NCBI GenBank assembly: GCA_028023455.1
Contig: JAQFVV010006510.1
Coordinates: 396,750 to 460,749 of the forward strand
Direction of reading: 5' to 3'
Origin: Epiperipatus broadwayi
Taxonomy: Eukaryota; Onychophora; Udeonychophora; Euonychophora; Peripatidae
Length of the DNA: 64,000 bases
The notes below the pieces were generated by a model. The model made no database searches. It was not told the origin of the DNA and saw only the letters and a program-made list of their open reading frames with translations. The translations under genes and the position numbers were made by a program. Numbering within the stretch: the first letter of the stretch is position 1; each line of letters starts with the position of its first letter. Positions 12,760 to 25,742 of this stretch are shown here, piece by piece.

Positions 12760-13900
12760 TTAGGTACTTACAACTGGATATCACTTTCAAGTGAAGGAAG
12801 ATTGCAAGAATTAGAAGAAGAACTCTCTTATATTAAATGGAATATTATTGGACTTTGGGAAGTTAGATGAAAAGGTGAAGAGACAATTGATTTAAAAAGT
12901 GGACATATATTCTATTATAAAGGCACAAATATTGGAAATACAAGTGGAGGTGGATTCATTATAAATAGAAAGTGGAAGAACAATATTGTGGAGATTTATG
13001 GTGTACCAGACAGAGTGGCAAGATTAGTTATACAACTTAATAGCAGATACCAAATGCAGATAATTCAGGTTTATGCCCCAACAAGTTCTCATAGTGATGA
13101 AGTAGTAGAAGATTTTTACATGAATGTACAAAAGGCTTTTTATCAGAGTAAACAACATTTTAAAATTGTTATGGGAGACTTTAATGCTAGAATTGGAAAA
13201 CAAATGAAAGATGAAAGTGCTGTAGGTAATTTTGGTTATGGTAATAGAAATGAGAGAGGGCATAGACTTGTGGGGGTTGCAGAAAAAGAAAAAAAACTTT
13301 ATATTATAAATTCTTTTTTTTGAGAAAATAACATTTTAAAATTGTTATGGGAGACTTTAATGCTAGAATTGGAAAACAAATGAAAGATGAAAGTGCTGTA
13401 GGTAATTTTGGTTATGGTAATAGAAATGAGAGAGGGCATAGACTTGTGAGGGTTGCAGAAAAAGAAAAAAACTTTATATTATAAATTCTTTTTTTTTGAG
13501 AAAAATGTTAAAAGGAAATGGACATAGAAGCATCCAAATGAAGGTACAGTAGAATTGAATTATATTTTGACTAACAGGAAATACATATTTTAAGATTGTA
13601 ATGTTCTTAATAGATTTACCACAGGAAGTGATCATCAATTAGTAAGGTGGAGGATACATGTTAATGTAAAACTAGAAAGACGAAAATTGTTAAAAAAAAC
13701 AATATTTACAGTTAATATTCCTAATCTTCAGAAACATTCTAATGAATTTAAATTAGAACTTACAAACCAGTTTCAAGTACTAGTAGATTTTGAACATGAT
13801 TCAGATTTGAATGAAATTAATATGAAAATAACTGATACACTTATAAAAACTGCAACAAAGATAGCTGGTAAAAAAGCAGCAATTTACCAATAAAATTTCT
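12760..13900 (+). pseudogene. RTE endonuclease region, copy A
   Basis: The start of the endonuclease is recognisable (FYLGTYN, then GLWEVR) and is cut by a TGA right after the first catalytic Glu. An open stretch at 12988-13323 contains VYAPTSSH and MGDFNARIG, the expected catalytic motifs. It ends in a stop caused by the following tandem duplication. After the duplication, the frame reads on through GSDHQLV, the His motif, and the linker to about 13893. Two further stops (one at a Trp codon, one at a Gln codon) break it. The enzyme would nick target DNA for target-primed reverse transcription; this copy cannot make it. Confidence 0.8.
13154..13505 (+). repeat. 176-bp tandem duplication inside RTE copy A
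   Basis: The segment starting AACATTTTAAAATTG at 13154 starts again at 13330. The two units are almost identical, differing by one G/A and by the length of A and T runs. Each unit encodes the GDFNARIG active-site motif and the following YGNRNERGHRLV stretch. The other RTE copy that covers this part (49.8 kb) has it once, so the duplication arose in this copy. Confidence 0.9.
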
Positions 13901-14251
13901 ACCAAGACTAGAGATTTTATGAAGAAAAGAAGAAATATGACGATATACAAAAATGATCCATTAAAAAGAATTGAAAATCTCTAATTTTGTAAAATGGTGT
14001 GGAAAAGAGTTGAAACTGTTATAAGAAAGTATAACTGTGAACTAGCAAGAAAAGCTATAGAAGATAATAAAAGTCTTAAGAATGTAAAACAACATTTTGG
14101 TATTGGTAGGAAATTTAAATCTGCAATAAGAAAAAAAGATTGAATTATTACTAAAAAGAGAGATGACATCATAAAATTGGTAGAACATTTTTATCAAGAA
14201 TTATATAGTAATAAAGAATAAGTACCTCCTATATCTATTACATCTTCCGAA
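13900..14251 (+). pseudogene. RTE linker region, copy A (broken)
   Basis: This stretch aligns with the region between endonuclease and reverse transcriptase in the 50.3-50.7 kb copy. It encodes a basic, probably helical linker, seen as scattered blocks such as YNCELARKA and KNVKQHFGIG. Several stops and frameshifts interrupt it. Confidence 0.6.
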
Positions 14252-15175
14252 TTGCCCAGAATTTTAAATAAAGAAGTGAGAAATGCAATTAAATGTATGA
14301 AGAAAGGAAAGGCTCCAGGTGATGATGGAATTATAATTGATATATTAAAAGAAGCAGGTGAAGAAACAGAAATTTTTTTAGCAAAGTTATATACCAAATG
14401 TCTAAATGATAAAGATGTACCGGATGATTGGAAGAATGCAGTAATAATATTAATATTTAAAAAAGGTGATAAAGAAGATATTAGAAATTACAGACCTATC
14501 AGCCCTTTATCAGTTTTACATAAAATTTTTACCAAGATAATTACAACTCGTCTACAGAGAACATTGGATTTCCACCAACCAAGAGAACAAGCTGGATTTA
14601 AAAGTGGTTTTAGTACAGTAGATCATATTCAGGTACTGAGAGAAGTTATAGAAAGGACAAATGAATATGAGTTGTCATTATGTTTTGGATTTGTAGATTA
14701 TGAAAAGGCATTTGTTTTTATAAACATTTCTTCAGTGATTAAGGCATTGGATCATCAAGGTATAGATCCAGGATATTGTCATATTTTAAAGAATATTTAT
14801 AAAAATGCAACAGCAACAATTAGATTACATAATGTTAAATATTACAGTTTACAAACATCGCACTATAAAAAAAATGATTTATTTACATAATGATACTAGG
14901 AAAGTCAACATTGAGAAAGGTGTAAGACAAAGTGACTCCATATCTCCAAAACTTTTTACAGCAGTGCTGCAAGAAATATTTTGTGGATTAAAATGGGAAA
15001 CTAAAGGAGTGAAAGTAAATGGAGAATATTTAAGTCATTTAGATTTCACAGATGATGTAGTTGTTTTCGCAAATAATGCTTTAGAGCTGCAGGAAATGTT
15101 GCAGGAGTTATCAGATGAAAGTAGAAAAGTAGGACTAAAGATAATTGTTAAAAAGACTAAAGTAATGTTTAATTG
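14252..15175 (+). pseudogene. RTE reverse transcriptase, copy A (two frames)
   Basis: Motifs occur in the usual order: NYRPISPLSVLHKIFTKI (fingers), QAGFKSGFSTVDHI, FVDYEKAF with the first catalytic Asp, GVRQSDSISPKLF where the usual RQGD is RQSD, and FTDDVVVF, a variant of FADD with both Asp kept. A 58-bp insertion at about 14835-14892 shifts the frame between the second and third catalytic blocks. The reading therefore moves from the frame ending at 14890 to the one ending at 15176. A TGA replaces an Arg codon at 15174. Confidence 0.85.
14825..14892 (+). repeat. 58-bp insertion with 10-bp direct repeats in the RT of copy A
   Basis: TTACATAATG occurs at 14825-14834 and again at 14883-14892, bracketing about 48 bases absent from the RTE copies at 51.3 kb and 57.1 kb. 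The sister copies have the motif once. The layout resembles a small insertion with a target duplication. The inserted bases do not match any family I know. Confidence 0.8.
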
Positions 15176-15188
15176 ATTTGCTCATAAT

Positions 15189-15826
15189 ATGAAAATAAAG
15201 ATTGATTATGATGAATTAGAAGAAGTTAACAGTTACAAATACCTTGGTCATATTATTAATACAGATGGAAACATAATGGAGGAAATTAATCATAGAATTA
15301 AACTTGGTTGGAGTGCTTTTGGTAGAAGTAACTTGGTACTAAAAGGAAATATGCCTATGTGTTTGAAAAGGAAGGTTTTTAACAAATGTGTTTTACCAGT
15401 TCTTTCTTATGGATCTGAAACTTGGACACTCAATAGAAGGGCAATACAGAGACTTCAGACCACTCAAAGAAGTATGGAGAGATGTATGTTGGGAGTAACA
15501 AAAAGAGATCGAAAAGGCAATGTATGGGTAAGAGAACAAACAGGTGTTACTGACCTCATTAAAAAAATTAAAAGATTGAAGTGGAGTTGGGCTGGACATA
15601 TTGCTGGAAGAAATGATAATAGATATTACAATTGAAATTTTAAACTGGATTCCAAGAGATTGTAAAAAACCCAGAAAGAGACCACATGTGAGATGGATGA
15701 ATGAAATAAGAAAGTGTGCAGGGGTGATGTGGAGAAGAAAAGCTAAAGATCGAAGAAGATGGATTAAACTTGGAGAGACCTTCATCCTGCAGTGGATTGA
15801 TAATGGTTGATAATGATGATGATGAT
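15189..15826 (+). pseudogene. RTE C-terminal region and 3' tail, copy A
   Basis: The frame from 15189 to 15635 carries SYKYLGHIINTDGN, YGSETWTLNRRAIQRLQTTQ and MLGVTKRDRKGN, all typical of the region after the RT in RTE-type LINEs. A frameshift at about 15620 moves the remaining residues (KRPHVRWMNEI) to another frame. The tail is a run of GAT units ending at about 15826. Confidence 0.8.
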
Positions 15827-15965
15827 ATTAAGATAGCAATTCTTCATACTTTAATGGACAGTCTTCAATCCACTCCACACTCCAACTCTTCACCTGTCCA
15901 GCCAATTGAAAATCTAATGATGGAATGCTCAAAGGCCATCCTGAGTCTGATATTCTTGTCATTGG
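15827..15965 (+). repeat. Dispersed repeat X, copy 2 (joined to the RTE A tail)
   Basis: Directly after the GAT tail, the sequence matches part of repeat X. Shared motifs include CTTCATACTTTAATGGACA and CAATTGAAAATCTAATGATG. The match starts inside X, so RTE copy A appears to have inserted into, or been joined to, a copy of X. The other half of X was not found at the 5' side of copy A. Confidence 0.6.
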
Positions 15966-16593
15966 GAGAAATTTTCCAACATGAAAACTTAGACTATCCA
16001 AGCAGATCATTTTAGAGTACTTTTGTAAAATCTCTTACATATTTGTAAATAGTAAGGGAAGCAAAAATTCCTTTGTAAATTTAACTTAGTTTAAAGTAAA
16101 TATTTTACAATCAATTAAAATTAAAAAAAAAAAACAAGAACCAAATAGTTTATTTGTTTATAGTTCAATTATTTTAATTTTGTTGTGAATTTAAATTGTA
16201 TCATTTGATCACCAATCAGTATTTTAAAATGATTATCAATCAATCTCTCTAACAATCACTTTCTCGGTTTTTTGTATACTTTTGAAATCCAGATTAAAAC
16301 TTCACCTGCATATTATCATCTCTACTAGCAATATCTAGCTCATACCTGTTTGTTCTCTGATCCAAATTATTTTGCTTTCAATCCCTTATTGTTATTTCCC
16401 ATAATTTGTTATACCTCTTACTTTATTAAATAGCGTAAAGTCTCTGAATAGCTCTGGTTAAGATTACTGATAAAACCTCTCTAATAAAAACCTTCCATTT
16501 CAAATACCTAGACAATATTATTTAATTTAAAATGTAATGTTTGATAATAGTAATTATCGTTATTAATTAAAATTATTAATTAACAAAAACTCA
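15966..16593. other. AT-rich DNA, nothing recognised
   Basis: There are no ORFs of interest. Composition is AT-rich with an A run near 16122-16135. Confidence 0.5.
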
Positions 16594-16596
16594 TTC

Positions 16597-16711
16597 GTCT
16601 TGCGTTGTTAGCCGAGAGGTATCGCAGTCGCCATGCAAGCAAGTAGTTGATTGCAGACGGTTGTGGGTTCGCGTCCCGGCCGATGCTATGACACATGGAA
16701 AAAAAAAAAAA
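16597..16711 (+). repeat. tRNA-derived SINE copy
   Basis: The head reads TTAGCCGAGAGGTATCGCAG, an A-box-like stretch. GTGGGTTCGCGTCCCGGC follows as a clear B box. The copy ends GCTATGACACATGG plus an A run. The 27.5-kb copy is closely similar along its whole length. It has no coding capacity; RNA polymerase III transcription and LINE-driven mobilisation are expected for such elements. No clear target duplication was found here. Confidence 0.75.
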
Positions 16712-19700
16712 TCCCTTTATATATTTATATACACTGTTGCTTGAAAAAAATGTTTAAATATATATAAAGGAAAACAATTAGGAATTATTTTAGAAGCCCA
16801 AAAGATATTTTGTTAATAGCAATTTTCTTTTAGTTTCTTAAAAACTGCAAGCATATACAGGGTATAAAAGTATTTACCTTAAGGGAAAATACCATTTACT
16901 TGTCGTTAATCTAATTTTTGTTTCTTTATTGGGAACAATTTAAAACAAAATTATAAGTGTTTTTCCTAAAGATTAGATAAACATTTTACTTCTTTTTGTG
17001 ATAAAATGTATATTTCATTATAGATAATTTTCTATAAATTATCAGTCACTAACTTTTTATTATTAAATAAAAATATTTTTCAAATATTAAGTTATGTTAA
17101 ATCGTGAACGCAGGTATTTTTAAATTTTTTTATAATAAATAACAATTGGTTAGAAATGAATGAATATTGAGTCTTCATATATTAAAAGGTCACTAAACTA
17201 TATATACCAATTACTATTTTTACATAATGGAGACGAATATCCATAAGTGGAGATGTTACCTCATAATATAAAACAAATCTCATTTAGTTAAGCTGGATTA
17301 ATTATGAATAAATATTTTAGTAGATTTTACTTCATGTATAGTAAGATGTGGGAAAATCAATAGAAAGTCATTTTGAAATAAAAATGGAATGAAACATATA
17401 ACCAAAATGAAACAGGAAAAATATTATATAATTATTTTGACTGTTTATAGTGGGTCTAAATACATTTCAAGCAACATTATATAAAAAGTGACTTCTGAAG
17501 AATATATTACTTGGATATAAAAGAGGTCCATATATTATTTCAAATAGATGTTTTACTAAAATAATTGTTAATAGAAAACACAAAGTACAGAGATTGTGTT
17601 CTGAATCAGCAATATATAAAGAACAAAGGCTCCAAACTTACAATGTAAAAAATAATCGGGGGAAATCTAGTTTATGCAATTATTTATTTTAGGACAAACA
17701 GACTCCTGAACAAGTAGTCAAATGATATGATATTATTTTATAGCATAAAGTGTGATGTATAAATTTGTTAAGACTGGGGTTATTTAGGTTCTTAAAAAGA
17801 ATACATAATAAATGTTCTAGTCTATGTTTTACATGTGAATGGTCGTGGGTCAGTCAATGTATATGTTTTTAATGCTCATTGATAAATCGAAGATTACAAC
17901 TCTGAACAGAAATGGTTATACAAAAATGTAAAAACAGAAAAATGTTAGAGTCAATTTTTGTAAAAGCTAGTCATAATTAGACTTAAACTGCAACCATTAT
18001 CTAAGATTTGAGATAATAATTTATAAATAATTTTGTTTGCACTTCAAACTATTCAAAAATCAATTATTAATTTACATCCAGCACCATCATGGGTTGTTGT
18101 ATAAGATAAATTTTAGTGTGTCCTCACTCTCATCCCTTAAATAAATTTTGTTAAATAAATTTTGTAAAATTTAATCAAAACAAATTCTATAAATTTTCAT
18201 TTAATAAAAAATATAAAAGCAGTAGAACATTAAAAAATTATAAATATTTACATTATTTAAACATTTACCTTTTACTTTACATATTAACTCTTCTGATTTT
18301 GGCAGCCACAAAACAACTTATAGAAAATTTTTCTCCTATGGTAAATAATGACAAGCTTCTGAAAATATTCAGCAAGATCATATTTTTTAGATCCTTCTTC
18401 TGTGATAATCAGGGGACTTCCTAAACAGGTTTCATAAGCTTATGATCTTTGCCAGATGAAATTTCCATCTCACTTAAATGCAGTTACAAACAAACTATGT
18501 GTGGTTATACTACCTCAAGCAAAGATCAGAGCTAAGGATTGTCAATGTACTAAGCCTATCTCCATCATTCCTGTATTAATTTTAGTGGGCTTGAACTAAA
18601 AAAGAAAAAGAGTGAGAATACTGTAGTGAGAAATGCTGTACATGTAGTTAAAATGAAAATGTTGCATAAGTATATACTCCCATTGTTATAGTTATTATAA
18701 GATGACTGATGGTGTGAGAGTCTTATAATAACTTAAAGTGACTGAAAAAATATAACAGACTGTTCTTATAAGAAACATTACCCAGCTTTTTATGAACCAG
18801 CATACTATATTCCAAAGCAGCAGGAGTTCTTGGCCAGTCACTGTTTATTTGATATTGGCAGTTAACTTTCATATATCTAAAGACCACTCCACTAACGCCA
18901 CCTAACATTCCTTTTTATATGACATTAATAATACATATATATGTTTTAAACTATTTTGTATTATTATTTGAATTAATTACTTTCAGTTTCTTTTTTCTCA
19001 GAAATAATTGCATTTTTTCTATTAATCTATAATTAATTATATTTTTATTATTTTTTTATAAATGTGGATTATTATTTAACTTTTAAGAAAAATCACATTT
19101 GATGAGCATTTCTTAAGTGTAAAGATACATTTTTTTAAAATAAATTTTTATTTATTTATTTATAATTGGGTTAAGTTGTTATGTAATTTTAACATTCTCC
19201 AAATATTTTTCTATTTATTTATACAATAATAATTATTCATTAAAACCAGTCATCACTTAGACAATCCTGATATCAATAAAAGTCAAACAATTTCAAACCG
19301 TTGTCAAGGCAATCTCCTTTTAATAATAAAGGTGGAATATAATAAATATGTATTTTTTACAATAAATCTTCATTACCTAAAACAATTTTATTTAGACTGA
19401 CCATTCATTCTATATTGTTTAGGTTTTTGTTCTATTTAAAAAGGTTATATGGTTTTATATAAAAATGTATATAATAATTTTTAAAAGGAATGAAACTTTT
19501 GACAAAGATAAAGATTTGTAAAAGGTAAATTTGGCAATATAGGTAATAATCATAGGTTGTGAAATTATATTATTTTTTGGAAAAAAATATAAAGTCAAAA
19601 AAATACACTGATAATATGTTTAGAGGTAATGAAATTTTAAAATAGATGCTATCTTCATCTGTGAAAAGTGAGAAAATGATGATATAAGAAAAATGACTTC

Positions 19701-19868
19701 GATCAATAATCCCAAAAAAGATGGATTTAAAAATGCATAGAAAATGAAGCAAAAGATTTTAAAAATTAGATAGATTATTTGTATTGATGTAAAGAATTTT
19801 TTTTGGAATATCTACTTAGTCTAAGCTCATTATATATTTATTGAAATTTATAATAAAACACACTAAAT
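16712..19868. other. AT-rich stretch, no recognised gene
   Basis: Nothing is identified with confidence. A 61-codon minus-strand ORF at 18723-18908 has somewhat higher GC and a DWPRTPAALEYSM segment, but I do not recognise it. The rest is AT-rich with short homopolymer runs. Confidence 0.45.
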
Positions 19869-20419
19869 CAGTAGTATTTAATCTATGGGTCACAACCCCA
19901 AATTAGGTCACGAAAATTAGGGTCGCAAGATGAATGAAAAAAATTGTAAATAAATAGAATTGATTACAAAAAATCATTGACAAAAAGATTTGGAGAAAAA
20001 ATATTAATTTTTAAAATGTGAAATTTCATTAAATTCTAAAAGATTACTCTATTTTAAAAACAATGACTTCAAAGAGTTAGAGGTTTGGATATGTCTCAGA
20101 TGACTTTGTGTAACATTGCTTTCAGCAAATCACATGACTTAGCAAACAAGTGATGACAGTACATATTTTATTTACATCATCATCATGGCACATTAGTGAG
20201 TTTAATTATTATTTTAGTATAAAATTTATTTTTTAACTTAGTAATTGTGATAAACAGACTGCTTTTAAAGTTATAAATTTGATGAACTTTCATGAATAAG
20301 TAGTTAAAATAGAGACAATGAAGAAACAAATGGTGAGAAAAGTACTTTGATTTTGGCCGCTTTGGTTCTATAGAGTTGAGACATAAAAAAGTAAAAGCAA
20401 ACAAATGAGTTTGTAAGAT

Positions 20420-22200
<1,781 letters not shown>

Positions 22201-22506
22201 AATATTTTCCTTTTGTAGTTTTTTAAAACTGAATTTTTTTAAGCTCCTACATGTTATACACCATATTTTAATTTAACTAGCTATAAATGATTAAAAATAG
22301 TCGATTTTTCAATCTAATATTTTGGTAACTATAGAATTGATTTTCAGTTTATTGTACTCTATTGATACTTATGTTTATTTTGGTATGAAATAAAAAAATA
22401 AATTAACATCTTCCTAATTTTTAATATTACCTAGTCCTAGTTTTTGAGCAATTAGAATTAGATTATTGATTTTTTAAGGTTGGGTCAGTAGGTTACTTGA
22501 ATACCA

Positions 22507-22722
22507 AATAATTCTGTAATATTTATGTGAATATAAATAGTGTATTTAATTACATCTTTAATTTTTATTGCTTTTTTTCTGTTTCTTTGTGTTGATGACA
22601 AGTCCTTACTTATTAAAAAACTATGAGTTGTTTAAAACATTTGTAGTTTAGATAAAACTTTTCAAATAATCATTAGCAGCCATTCATAGTGAATGAAAAC
22701 CAGACCATTCCAACTATAGAAA
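22507..22722. other. AT-rich DNA, nothing recognised
   Basis: This is the flank between the hAT right end and the TAG repeat block. No feature is seen. Confidence 0.5.
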
Positions 22723-22812
<90 letters not shown>

Positions 22813-23067
22813 AAGTGGTAGTAGTAGTGGTAGTAGTAGTAGGAGAAGGAGGAGTAGGAGGAAGAGTAGTAGTAGTAGTAGTAGTAGTGGTGGTTGTAGT
22901 GGTGGTAGTGGTCATGGTAGTGGTAGTGGTAGTAGTGGTGAAAGTGGTGGTGGTAGTAATAGTAGTAGTAGCAGTAGCAGTAGCAGCAGCAGTAACAGTA
23001 GCAGTAGTAGTAGCAGTAGTCATAATAGTAGTAGTAGTCATAATATTAATAGTAGTAATAATAATAA

Positions 23068-23100
<33 letters not shown>

Positions 23101-23484
23101 TGGTAGGGGTAGTGGTAGTGGTGGTGTGGTGGTGGTGGCGGTGGTAGTGGTAGTGGTAGTAGTAGTAGAAGTAGGAGTAGTAGTAGTGGTAGTGGTAGTA
23201 GTGGTAGTAGTAGTAGTAGTCGTAGTTGTAGTAGTAGTAGTCATAGTCATAGTAGTAGTCGTAGTAGTCATAGTAGTAGTAGTAGTCATATTCGTAGTAG
23301 TAGTAGTCGTAGTAGTCATAGTCGTAGTAGTAGTAGTCATAGTAGTAGTAGTCATAGTAATCATAGTCGTAGTAGTAGTAGTAGTCATAGTAGTAGTAGT
23401 AGTAGTAGTCATAGTAGTAGTAGTAGTAATAGTAGTAGTAGTAGTAGTAATAGTTGTAATAATAATAGTAGTAATAATAATAAT
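22723..23484. repeat. Long degenerate (TAG)n block, about 760 bp
   Basis: The block starts as pure TAG units for about 90 bp. It then becomes interspersed with TGG, AGG, CAG, CAT and CGT variants while keeping the three-base register. The poly-Val, poly-Thr and poly-Ser ORFs over it are by-products of the repeat. The internal higher-order patterns suggest old expansion with point mutation. Confidence 0.95.
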
Positions 23485-23562
23485 AAAATATTAGTGATAA
23501 GTTTATTATTTTATAAACAACATAGAAACATAATTATGTCCACATGCATCACTTGATGTTTT

Positions 23563-23639
<77 letters not shown>

Positions 23640-23745
23640 TGTAATAATAATAGTAATAATAATAATAAAATATTAGTAATAAGTTTATTATTTTATAAAC
23701 AACATAGAAACACAATTATGTCCACATGCATCACTTGATGTTTTT
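23474..23745. repeat. 182-bp duplication that includes a (TAG)n tract
   Basis: An AAATATTAG(T)-ATAAGTTTATT segment at about 23488 recurs at about 23670, continuing through ATGTCCACATGCATCACTTG in both copies. Each copy is preceded by TAG and AAT repeats, with about 76 bp of pure TAG at 23564-23639. Repeat expansion and segment duplication appear linked here. Confidence 0.85.
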
Positions 23746-24570
23746 TTAGTCTCTTTATTTGATATCTGGAAATGCAGTTTGTAATGTCTACAATAAGATT
23801 TTCTTTAAACATATTTCAAACTTTTACCAAATTGGGTCTTTGCATTGGATTTTATCTTCAATCATATCTTCTCAACAAAAGCAATTAATATATCAGCTCT
23901 TTAAAGTGATACCACGACAGGATTTGACCCCATAAAAATACGTTTTAAGAAAATCTACTGTCTTTGAATGACTTGATATGCATAATTCAAGAACGTTGTG
24001 ATTTTATATTAGTAGACTGCATAGTATTACATCCAGAAAACTGGAAAACATATGTATTAATAATTATGATCCTGCTGTCATAATTTTAGAATTTATAGAG
24101 CATTCTTAAATACTTTTTTTAATATCTTTATATATTGTTTATAAAGGATTTTAGCCTCACTTTTGACGATAAACTGGATAACATAACTTTATAAACAAAG
24201 AATTTAGTTGCAGTAATTATATCGTTATAATAAAATATATTATCTTTTAACTTATTAAATAAAGTGGCAGCACATCACTGTGTCTGTCTTGCATGTCAAC
24301 ATAAAAGTTTATCTTTGCTCTGAAAAAGCTAACAAGATATTTAATTTGATTCAAAATTTTAAGCTCAAAACCATATAGATTAAAAGTTGGTGAATTTGAT
24401 TCTTTTTTGTCAAAACAAATTAGTAAAGTAGGTAAAAATTTTAATTTTTAATTAATAAACCGAAATTTTAAGTTTCTTTTTAAAACACTAAAAACATTTT
24501 TTTGAACTGAAAACATAATGCTGAAATATCGAATAATATAAATTCTAGTTTTATGATGAAAATAATTTAA
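23746..24570. other. AT-rich DNA, nothing recognised
   Basis: No ORF, repeat structure or family signature was seen. Confidence 0.5.
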
Positions 24571-24699
24571 CTTCATAAAAATAGTCAAGCGTTGGTGACC
24601 CTGTGGTTAGCGTAGCTGCCTTCCAAGCAGCTGGCCCAGGTTTACTTCCTAGTCAATGCTTTGTCACATGAGAAAGAAAAAAAAAACTTCATAAAAATA
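24571..24699 (+). repeat. tRNA-derived SINE with a perfect 13-bp target duplication
   Basis: CTTCATAAAAATA occurs at 24571-24583 and again at 24687-24699, directly flanking a 103-bp insert. The insert starts GTCAAGCGTTGGTGACCC, contains a B-box-like AGGTTTACTTCC, and ends with TTGTCACATGAG plus an A-rich tail. This is the signature of LINE-mediated retrotransposition and gives the true ends of the family. The sequence is a diverged relative of the 16.6 and 27.5 kb copies. Confidence 0.9.
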
Positions 24700-25742
24700 A
24701 TAATTTACATAAAATATATTTGTAACAAACAATCATAACTTTTAAATATCTATAATTGTAAAGCAGAAATAACTATCTTTTATAGAATTATGTTTAACGT
24801 AATTACCGCTTTGCCATTATAAAATGCATTTAGAAATATTTTTATTAGATATTCTATGAAAGTTATAATTCTTGTATTACATAATTTTGCTTGTGATGTA
24901 AACATTCATATTAATTTTTTTAATATTATGTTTAATTTCATAAATAATGATAAAGAAAAAAACACATAATATTATTATTATAAAGTTTTATTTTTTATAG
25001 TTTTAATTAAAATTACTTTATTGATTTGCTTCTATATATATATATCTTTTGTCATAATAAGGTCACAGATAAACCACTGCTAATTTCCAATGTTTGTTTT
25101 TTGATGATGAATTATGAGATGAAGTTTGTACAAACAACAGACACAAATTAAAATTTTATGATAATTCATTCTTTTAATAATTCAAATAAGTTATTGCTAC
25201 AAGGCAAAAAAGTTAATCTTTTCATTTTATTTTATGAGGATTTTATGAACAAATTACAAACAAACCATTTAGCAACTGTCCTGGAGGGAGGATAAAGAAC
25301 ATCTTTAAAAAGAATTTGCTTTACTTGCAGCTTTATCTATCTATCTGTTTCACTATATTTATGTGTATTACATTTAATATATATATTCGTACCCAAAAAT
25401 ATTGTATTATCTACATCATATAACCGTGAAAACATTATATATATATGTGTGTGTGTTTATATGTAATAAAAGTTATCTTGAAGAAGATAAAAACCTACCA
25501 CATAAAATGACATCAGATTATTAAATGATTTGTTTGGTTACAATCTCAATTTTAGAAAGTCATTGTCCAAAATTCTGTTTTCACCATGGTAAAATTTATA
25601 CACACAAATAAAATAAAATTAAGATAAATTATAAATTAAGAAATTCATACCATTTCTACATTGTTCAAATACTATTTGCTGTAGACTTTATTCATTATTT
25701 TAATCAGTGATAAATAATATATCATATTAATTTTTTTTCCCT
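24700..25742. other. AT-rich DNA, nothing recognised
   Basis: Short (TA)n and (TG)n runs occur near 25033-25046 and 25437-25458. No gene is recognised. Confidence 0.5.

Larger units (their letters stand above)
12720..15826 (+). mobile_element. RTE-clade LINE, copy A (decayed)
   Basis: Homology to the copy at 49.3-52.3 kb is visible from about 12729 to the end, with the same gene order: apurinic-like endonuclease, linker, reverse transcriptase, C-terminal region, then a short tail of GAT repeats. RTE elements end in short simple repeats instead of poly(A), which fits. Coding capacity is lost through an in-frame TGA in the endonuclease, a 176-bp tandem duplication, frameshifts and a 58-bp insertion in the reverse transcriptase. 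The 3' tail abuts a fragment of repeat X. The 5' end is uncertain by tens of bases. Confidence 0.85.

Noticed and set aside
22689-23494. Long ORFs of poly-Val, poly-Thr and poly-Ser
   Set aside because: They are translations of the TAG microsatellite in different frames and strands.
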